In this document: positions 55,490 through 62,500 of the stretch, in pieces
Layout: each line of letters opens with the position of its first letter
How positions within the stretch are numbered: the first letter of the stretch is position 1
From: Symbiodinium natans
Taxonomy: Eukaryota; Sar; Dinophyceae; Suessiales; Symbiodiniaceae
Direction of reading: 5' to 3'
NCBI GenBank assembly: GCA_905221605.1
Contig: CAJNDS010000767.1
Coordinates: 1-62,500, forward strand
Length of the DNA: 62,500 bases
Notes under the pieces: model-generated
What the model was told of the DNA's origin: nothing
The model's input: the letters and a program-made list of their open reading frames with translations, nothing else
The model's database searches: none
Made by a program: the position numbers and the translations under genes

Positions 55490-55860
55490 ACACGCTATTA
55501 TTAACCCCCCCCACCCCACACCTCACTGTTGTTGAGAAGCACGTCCTTTCCACCCCCCCTGTTGAACAGCATGGAACACGCTATTATCAAGCCCCCCTCC
55601 CCCCCACCACACCACACCGCGCTGCTGTTGGGGGCACGTCGAACACGCTATTATCAAGCCCCACCCCACCACACCCCGCTGTTGTTGAGCAGCACGTGGA
55701 ACACGCTATTATCAAGCCCCCGCCCCCTTCCTTTCCACCCCCCTGTTGTTGAGCAGCACGTGGAACACGCTATTCTCAAGAACCCCCCCCCACCCCGCCA
55801 CACCCCACTGTTGTTGGGGAGCACGTGGAACACGCTATTATCAAGCCCCCCCCCCCACCC
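55490..55860 (+). repeat. Minisatellite, about 62-66 bp unit, six copies
   Basis: AACACGCTATTATCAAGCCCC recurs at about 55490, 55574, 55638, 55699, 55764 and 55829, each followed by a C-rich run (CCCCACCCCACCACACCCC type) and then CTGTTGTTGAGCAGCACGTGG. The copy at 55764 reads ATTCTCAAGAA. It forms the core of the 0.9 kb element. Confidence 0.9.
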
Positions 55861-56394
55861 CACTCCGGGAGCAGGTCGTTTCCACCCCTCCCGCTCACTC
55901 GTAACTATTTCCCCAAAATCAAGACTCACTTGTGACTACAAAATGGTCACAAGTGAGCCACCCCTGCAAAAAAACACAAACTCAAGTGAGTTTTTGAGCC
56001 CTCTCGAGCCGGAGCTGCGTTTTTCGTAAGTGAGCTCAAAAAAGTCAGAAGTGAGAAGATTCTCTAGTACAAGTGAGAGAAAAACAGTCACAAGTGAGAA
56101 GATTTTATAGTCACAAGTGAGGGGTTGGCCCTCGAGAAGGGGAGAAACAAGAGCCTTGTGGAAGTGGAGTGGCGGACAGGAAGCGTCTGGTATCATGACT
56201 GGAAAGTGGCGTCGGCCACCAGAAACGGAAGAACATCGTGCGTGCTGGGTCCCATCATCCGGCAACATGAAAGCGCAATGCTTGTCAGATGCATGGCGTT
56301 CTATTTTGCCGGTGCCCGCATGTCCCAACCAGGCTATGTGTGCACCAAGCGAGCACTGGGCCCCTACGAAGTTCGTACCAGCTTAGGGTTCTAG

Positions 56395-57892
56395 GGACTT
56401 ACGGAGCTTTTAAGGCTTAGGGATTTAGGGTTCACATCAGGGGATTCGGGTGTAGGCTTTCGGGCTTTACCGTTATGATTATGATCTAGTTACTCCCACC
56501 CCCCCCCCCCCCCCTAATGTGGCTGTGGATGTTCGGGGTTAGGGTTTAGGCCGCCAGGCCTTCTGGTTTAGAGCTCTGGCGTCATTGTAGGGTTTTCAGG
56601 CCCAAGTGCCTGAAGACCCTTAGACCCCCGCCGGAGCACACCATGGTGGGGCGGGGGCCGCTTGAATCTGGCGGGACAGCAGACTCCTGACCGTGCTGGT
56701 TTGCAGGGGAGGCGGCCTGTATGTCGCAGATGCTGCATTGCGTGCTCCACAGCTAGCGCGGTTCGTTTCCTTTGGGACCGAGTAAACAGTCAGCCTGTTC
56801 AGCCAGATGCATCTTGGGAAAAAGTTCAAGTTCAAGGCAATCGAGTTAGATTATCTAGATTGATTCTGCAACGCAAGGTGGAAGATGGACAGACAATTTT
56901 GCTGGATCTTCAATCTTCCGTCGTCGATCACAGAAAAAGTTCAACTTTCAATCCTTTTTGGCATAATTGGAAGTTGCAGATGGCAAGTGCAGACTCACGC
57001 AAAGGGCTTGATTTGAAGCACATGCCCTCTAGTTCCAACCCGTGAAACCCTCAATCCTGCTCCGTGCCTGAGAGCTTAAACTGGCGGACCAATGAGGACT
57101 ACAGTGTTCAATATGTATATATCAGCACGGCGTATGTTTTCAGCATACAAATACGTACAACGATAAGAACACGCTCATATATTTATATATGTATGTATAC
57201 ATGTTCGCATATTTTTCATACACATGTGCATACGCATATGAACATGTGTTTGCATACTTTGTGCTTGTTGTGGCACGTGTGATCAAATGTCCGGCGCGCA
57301 GGTAGTTCACGCTGTGCATCTTGCAGATCCATGCAGATGTGCGAGTTGAGGCGTGATGGACACGGAGCATAAAAGCTTCGTAGCGCTGCAAGCAGATATC
57401 GCCAGGCTCTTAAAGCTTACTCTTCAGGAAGCTGGGCGCGCCGGAGCGTAGATTGCACGTCGAGCGCGTTGTGAATTGAGAGGGTTCTAATTCGCAAGGC
57501 CGGCAACCTCGGTATATGCTACAGGAGCGACGTGGCAGACAAGGATCAGCAACTTGCTGAATCTCGCCGAAGACTTGCGCCTTCAGGAGATTGAAAGACT
57601 TTGGGAATGCGGTGCACCAGCTGTCGACCCTGCATGTTGCATTGATGGGTTCACTCGTACCTTTCTAATCTGTTCCTAGTCGTCCCAATACAATATCCTG
57701 ATGAGTGAAGAAGAGTGGAGAAAGTCGACACAAACGAGTTCTTGCGAAGCATCCTGCGCGAGTGATGCATTCTGTTCTGGAATGAACGAGCACGAGTTCG
57801 CTTTTTGTATTTTCGTTTCGCCTGCAAGCAGCAGAAGCAAAGCACGGCTTGCACAACGATCCCCATCGCAGACTCTTTTCTGATGTGTCGTT
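56395..57892. other. Spacer with decayed TTTAGGG strings, C-run and AT-rich patch
   Basis: Scattered TTTAGGG/TTAGGG remnants at 56385-56445 and 56535-56555, a run of about 15 C at 56499-56514, and an alternating TATATATGTATGTATACATG-type patch at 57175-57240. One unmatched frame at 56662-57045 includes VQGNRVRLSRLILQRKVEDG; it may be an exon but has no family. Confidence 0.4.
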
Positions 57893-58315
57893 ATGGTCCC
57901 CGCCTGCTTCATGTCAGGCAGCTGGCACTCCAGCATCACCAGGTCCAGTCGAGATGCTTGTGGTAAGCATGGCATGCAGAGGGACTTCCTGGAAACTCTG
58001 CAGGTCCGCCTCTCTGATTGTGAGAAGGTGAGGGCCGTGTTGACTTGGCCCTGCCGAGAGCAGAAAGCCGTGACTGTCACTACTTGTAATCTTCTCCATC
58101 TGTTGAAGGTGGATGTTGCAGACCTTAGAACGTTGGTTCGTTACTCAGCTCAGCCCACACCCAATAGAAGACTCTTCGACCCAACACGTCAAGCCCTTCG
58201 TCAGGTGGCAGCTCATCTCAACCTTGCTTCCTGTCACATGGAGAGCGAGGCACCCATACTGAACGCATCTGAATGCAGCAATCGGATCCTTTTTGTGAGA
58301 GTGCCAGCATTGTAG
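57893..58315 (+). CDS. Unmatched open frame, low confidence
   Basis: An open + frame with moderately coding-like composition, the best part being LLHLLKVDVADLRTLVRYSA and PTRQALRQVAAHLNLASCHM (about 58092-58240). No motif or partner exon was found. It may be a real exon or a chance frame. Confidence 0.25.
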   Translation: MVPACFMSGSWHSSITRSSRDACGKHGMQRDFLETLQVRLSDCEKVRAVLTWPCREQKAVTVTTCNLLHLLKVDVADLRTLVRYSAQPTPNRRLFDPTRQALRQVAAHLNLASCHMESEAPILNASECSNRILFVRVPAL

Positions 58316-59870
58316 AGAGTGCATTGCATGGAAAGCGTTGGCACCTGCAGCCTTGAAGTTCGAAGCAGGCTCCAGACGCTGCCCTACAACATGCCACAAC
58401 TGCAGTGGCTTGCTTAACCCATCTTAACCCATCTTAACCCGGCATAGCCTCGGCATGCTCGGAAAGTACAACGTTTGTCGTTCAGTCAGCTTTTCGCGGC
58501 TGAGGCACAGATGAGCGGCCAAGTTCTAACTGCGCATGCGTCTCATTAATGTGTCAAAATGACGGATTCGCAGAAACAGTCCTCGGCAATGTCGACTGTC
58601 AAGGAACAGGGACGCCGGTGGCGATGTGCGCGATCCGCCTGCAGGCTTGGGGAGCATTTTTCAGCATCTTTCACGGACAGGGGTTGCATGACACGTTTGA
58701 GTGTCAGCATGTCATTTACCGTCATTTGGCGTGCAAGGCCCGGCTGAAAATGACTTTGCCATGCTGGCGGTATCGTTTCACAAGGCCCATGCTTTTGCCA
58801 CCTCGGGGATAGCCTGCGGGAAGCAGACAGCCAGCCCAATGATGCTCGGTGCAGGGCTTGGACTGACGAAAGTAACGCAAGGACCGTGTTTCTCTCGAGC
58901 TTGACTGCTCGCCTTGTGGGGCCACGGGCTAGATGGGTGCCGATGATGCTCACTTTAAGGCTGTGCGAGGCCGATGATGTTCTGAGGGGACCCCTAGCAG
59001 GGATCATCGACCCGGGGCATCTGCAGCATCTGCAGCATCAGTAGCATCAGCTGCGTCCTGCTTGAGGTGAGCATTAATCGGAAAACGGAGTACGGGTGGG
59101 AGCAACACCAGCAGTGATTATGAGATGTCCTAAGTGAAGTGGCCGGCACGTGGCACCCTTCTTTCGGCCCCCCCCCCCATCTCCCCTCCCCAGACGACTT
59201 TACCCAATCGAGGACAACACCATTTCACACACTCCCCACGACCCCAGAACCCCCGCTGCAAGCTGCGTGGCCATGCCCGGAATCGGCCCTGAGCTTTCTG
59301 TGGGCGGGGCTTAGCACCAAAAAAGCGTCAGAGGGCTCTCAAAGCACAATATGCATCGCAAGGGCACCAAGGGCCGTGGCGGAGATTTACCAAGCTTTCT
59401 AGTAAAGCACCCCCGCGGAGGCCTGAGCGACCCGTCGCAACAACTTTTTTAACGGTTCGTTTTGCACACACGTTCCGCATCGTAGCCCAGAAGTGGTGAA
59501 AAGCACATGTTGCAAGATCCACACAATTTTTGGGGTACCGGAAGCAAAAAAGCGGTGAGCATCATGATCTTGGGCCCGGGCTGTTGGTGGGAGGAGATGC
59601 AAGTTTTTGATAGGCACAGTCAAAGGGCCACTGATGGAGATTGTTTAGTCAGGTGTCGCATGGGGGCCGCAAGGACTGGAAATGGGCAACCGGGGTTGCG
59701 TGTGATTCATCCAAGTAGGTTACTAGGTCTAGGTGTCATACATAGTTGGCACAGTAGAGCGCCCCCCTTCCAACAGGTACCCATATCATTAACCAGGATG
59801 GGGCCGAAGATCACTGAACAAACCCCATGGAACGCTATGAAGGCCGAAGGGGTCCTTCCATTGCCTTCAT
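58316..59870. other. Spacer, nothing recognised
   Basis: Short ORFs on both strands. A CATCTGCAGCAT short repeat is at 59018-59045 and a C-run at 59169-59178. Confidence 0.4.
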
Positions 59871-59964
59871 GAAATTGGCTTGCCCAAAAAACAGTTCAGG
59901 CAGCGCCGAGTAAGCAGCTTCTGTGACGTTCATTTGGATTTCACTCGGCTCTACTCCAAAAGTT

Positions 59965-60760
59965 GTCTCCCATGGGTCTCGACACTGGATGCTGTGATGC
60001 CCGTTCGGGGTTTTTGTCTCGCAGTCGTTTCCTTTTGTGATGCTCTGACTGACGTCCGTCGCGCCTCTCACCCAACAGTCTGCCATTTGTCTCCTTTTGT
60101 GTTTTTAGCTGGTGCAGTTGAAACAAAAATATCTGTGGTAGTTCATTTGGCTTTCTCATGGCTTTACTCTCAAAGTTGTTTCTCACTTGTCTCCCAGTTG
60201 TCTCGGCTCGTCTGGGACTGTTGTTCCCCTTGTCAAAAGCGAGCGGACCTGGATGTTGTGACCCGTCCCTCCATTTTGTTTTCCTTTGTTCTGGAGGTTC
60301 TGGGTTTGTTTTAAAGAAAAGGGTTTCAGCGATGTTGCTTGGGTGAAACGCCCGTCTGGGGCTGTTGTCCTACATTTAGCACCCATGTGTCTCCCTTTAT
60401 GAAGTGAGTGTCTGGGACCGCTGTCTGCCATGTGTCTTTCTTCGTAAAGTGAGCAGGGCCTGGATGCATTGTAGCGTCTGGGGCTGGGGTCTCTGAATTT
60501 GCCCTTCTGTGAAGTGAGCAGGCCCTGGATGTTGCCATGTCCGCCCCGGGACTGTTTATCTCCCGCTTGTCTCCCATTTGGCTTTGGCTCCTTGTCATGT
60601 GAAGGTGGCAGGCCCCGGATACTGTGACACCCGTTTGGGATTGTGTGTCTCCCATTTTTTTTTGGAAGCGGGCAGACCCTGGATGCTGGGAGTCGCGTCT
60701 GAGGCTGTTCGTCTCCCGTTTGTGCTCCCTTTGTTTGTGACTGTACAAACTACAGCGAGC
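59965..60760 (+). repeat. Degenerate minisatellite, roughly 55-100 nt units
   Basis: A unit of the form GTGAGCAGGCCCTGGATGTTG, then TGNCNCCCGTYTGGGNCTGT, then TCTCCCATTTGTCTCC recurs at about 59983, 60250, 60395, 60450, 60510, 60610 and 60668. It explains the long overlapping frames of both strands in this interval. Confidence 0.75.
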
Positions 60761-60810
60761 TCAGCAAGCTCACGGCCCAATTGGCAGTTTCGCGAAATTA
60801 AGCTGGAAAT

Positions 60811-62334
60811 TTGAGTTGGCCGCAAGGTAAGTTCATTCTGACTCATTCTGACTCATTCTGCTGGGCTCGAATCCTTGTGGCGTCGGCTCCGAGCGGTTCG
60901 AACCCTTGGAAGGCCCCGGCGAGGCTGTTTGGGAGGCTGCCCTTTCAAATTCAAAAAGCAGGAGGCGGGACCAACCACTTGGAGCCAGGCCTCCCGGCAG
61001 TCAAGCACAAAGGAAAATGATTCAACTTAAACGAAGTATGTTTTTTTTGTTTGTGTTTTTTTGGGGGGATTTTTTTTTTTTTTTTTTCTGCTGTTCCCTG
61101 GTGCTCTTGGTCTCCTGGTCCTTTGTTCTCTTGGTTCTCCGCCCCTGGTCCTGCTCTCCCGGTCCCTTTCGCGGTCCTCTGATCCTCCGGTCTTCTCCTC
61201 TGCATCCTGGGCAGCTGCGGCCAGTCACATGTCCACTAGTTGGGGGGGAGACAGGCCGGGAGAGCAAGGAGGGCGCAGCCACCCAGAAAGGTTCCTTTCA
61301 CTTTAAACGTCGTTCCATGGGGAGTGTCTTTGGCGGAGGGGGCGAAAATTAAAGCCAATGGGTCTCTACCGGGAAGTGCAATTGGGCGGATATAGCCCCT
61401 CTGTTCAACTACTGGTGATCGCACAGTTCGCTTTAGTGCAGAGCTTCGTGCTGTAATGTACGTCGGGCGGGAGTCATTTAATGAGTACCCCTTGCCCAAT
61501 GTACCGCCAAAAGATGCTTCCAACGTGTGGAGAGTGAAAGTGCAAGGCGTGTAAGACGTAGCCAAAGGCAGCTCCAGAGCCGTGGTAAGTCGTTCGGGCA
61601 GGTGGCAGAAGCTCATGAGGCTTTGAAGGACATCCGGCCAGTTCGCATGCAAGATGCCGCCGCGTTTTAAGCCTTGTGCAAGAAAGTGTGTTGCATTCAG
61701 CCCCGTTCACAGTGATGTAGTGTCCACCAAAAGAACGTGAAAAGCCCAAGCAACACGGGCTGCAGGCTATAGCATACATATCAGTCATGGTGGGTAGAGG
61801 CCATTGCACTAAGCACTGTGGTGCAGGAATGGGGCAAAGCGATTTTTGCCCATACCCAGGCACGGGAGGCCAGAACTGATGCATGGTGTAAGAAGGGCAG
61901 GGCAGTCCGTGCGATGAGACTTGGGACTGTGAGGTTGTCCATCGAAGTTTGGGGCCACAGTCTCAGACGGGTAAATCTGCCCTCAAACGTTAAAGGATGT
62001 TTCTACAAGCTGCAGGCCAGCCCATCCATTGACGCAGTCGCTTGCCCGATGCCGACCTCACCTGTCCCGCCGTTGGCCTCGGGTGGGCAGACAAGACTCA
62101 TGCACAGTTGCGAAACTCATTGTTTTTGAGGTCCATCCACTACAGGAAACAGGCCAAGCCCCTAACGAACTCATGTTTAGTGACACCGCGTCCCACAAGC
62201 ACGTTCCCACTAAAAATGTGCGGCAGCAGGATGTCCGGTGCATACCTTTGCTTGTTGTGAGAATCGTCAGAACTGCCTGGGCGGGCTCAGGCTCTTAGTG
62301 TAGGCCAGCGGGGCGCGAAGCCTCTCCCCATCTG
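60811..62334. other. Region upstream of the aminotransferase gene
   Basis: Three ACTCATTCTG direct repeats lie at 60835-60860 and a long T-rich run at 61040-61090, followed by CCTGGTCCT-type low complexity to 61200. An unmatched frame at 61236-61884 (minus) is not convincing. No promoter element or DinoSL relict was seen before the start at 62335. Confidence 0.4.
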
Positions 62335-62500
62335 ATGTGGCACAGCAGGCTTTTGGTTGCTTCGGTTCGAACTACTGCCACAGGCATCAGGCGAGTCATG
62401 ACGATCTCGCCTGCTCAGGAAGCCATCATTCAAGCAGAAGAGAAGTATGGAGCGCACAACTATCATCCTCTGCCAGTTGTCTTATGCAAAGGACAAGGCA
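62335..62500 (+). CDS. Ornithine aminotransferase-like protein, 5' end only
   Basis: From ATG 62335 the frame reads MWHSRLLVASVRTTATGIRR, then VMTISPAQEAIIQAEEKYGA and HNYHPLPVVLCKGQG up to the window edge. The phrase EEKYGAHNYHPLPVV is the highly conserved N-terminal signature of ornithine delta-aminotransferase, a PLP enzyme that converts ornithine and 2-oxoglutarate to glutamate semialdehyde and glutamate, usually in mitochondria. The first 20 residues are rich in Arg/Ser/Thr and lack acidic residues, which fits a mitochondrial targeting peptide. An in-frame stop at 62296-62298 supports this start, though the second ATG at 62398 is an alternative. The active-site lysine lies beyond the window. 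Confidence 0.85.
   Translation, partial: MWHSRLLVASVRTTATGIRRVMTISPAQEAIIQAEEKYGAHNYHPLPVVLCKGQG

Larger units (their letters stand above)
55216..56141. mobile_element. 0.9 kb non-autonomous element with 12-bp target duplication
   Basis: CCTCGAGAAGGG occurs at 55216-55227 and again at 56130-56141, directly flanking 902 bp. Both ends consist of iterated motifs in inverted orientation: CTCGCTTGTGACTTT three times at 55236-55297 on the left, and GTCACAAGTGAG-type copies at about 55942, 56050, 56075, 56090 and 56112 on the right. The core TCACTTGTGA is itself nearly palindromic. The interior is two blocks of tandem repeat and no coding region. It therefore looks like a transposon-derived element that needs a transposase from elsewhere. 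The 12-bp duplication is longer than in most known DNA transposon families. Confidence 0.7.
55145..56392 (+). pseudogene. Unrecognised coding stretch split by a mobile element
   Basis: Left of the insertion one + frame reads SVSQPPERRMRAPFTKRFIL and then EKG at 55227. Right of it the frame GRNKSLVEVEWRTGSVWYHD, WKVASATRNGRTSCVLGPII and RQHESAMLVRCMAFYFAGA runs to a stop at 56392. Removing one copy of the 12-bp duplication and the element puts LEKG and RNKSLVEVEW in the same frame, so both belonged to one coding region. The protein family is not recognised. Whether the element is removed as part of an intron or kills the gene cannot be told. Confidence 0.5.

Noticed and set aside
1-62500. tRNA, rRNA, CRISPR arrays, bacterial operons or phage genes
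   Set aside because: None was seen. The intron-rich, DinoSL-bearing, TTTAGGG-containing sequence is eukaryotic.

Overview
The window looks like nuclear DNA of a dinoflagellate, closest in style to Symbiodiniaceae or a relative. Four things point there: (1) copies of the dinoflagellate spliced leader (DinoSL) fossilised at the 5' end of a retrotransposon (15064-15095); (2) genes in many short exons whose introns start with GT, GC or GA and end AG, usually followed by G; (3) TTTAGGG-type telomeric repeats; (4) every gene I can support lies on the + strand. Only fragments of the window code, and most long ORFs are shadows.

Layout. 0.4-1.9 kb: exons of a WD40-repeat gene. 2-8.6 kb: nothing convincing. 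8.6-24.5 kb: a retrotransposon block with several decayed copies of one LINE-like family (10.2-14.9 kb), one intact copy (about 15064-21285, ORF 16608-21191, 1527 codons: RING finger, reverse transcriptase, zinc knuckle, restriction-like endonuclease), and a truncated, frameshifted relative (21.86-24.5 kb). The intact copy starts with tandem DinoSL relicts, ends in an A-rich tail, and sits inside an older LINE of another family whose reading frame resumes on the far side.

25.4-28.1 kb: two intronless genes, an unrecognised protein and a MORN-repeat protein, the latter with a decayed DinoSL-like string upstream. 29.6-34.2 kb: a many-exon cysteine-rich repeat gene with large simple repeats in its introns. 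35.0-35.7 kb: a MITE-like element and a short TTTAGGG array. 36.3-42.3 kb: a PP2C phosphatase whose 5' and 3' halves flank a second gene, an apparent fusion of an extended SDR (NAD-binding epimerase-like) with a MetX-type alpha/beta hydrolase (37.8-40.6 kb). Most of the splice junctions of that fusion and of the 3' half of the PP2C gene can be resolved by eye because the joined exons restore family motifs.

44-53 kb: weakly supported exons, a 1.5 kb degenerate CCCTAAA block (45.5-47.0 kb), minisatellites, and a small ZZ-zinc-finger gene (52.4-53.3 kb). 54.9-56.4 kb: a coding stretch split by a 0.9 kb element with a 12 bp target duplication. 60 kb: another minisatellite. The window ends in the first codons of an ornithine-aminotransferase-like gene (62335 onward). 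No tRNA, rRNA, CRISPR array or bacterial-type signal was seen. All exon edges are read by eye from motif continuity and reading phase, not from transcripts.
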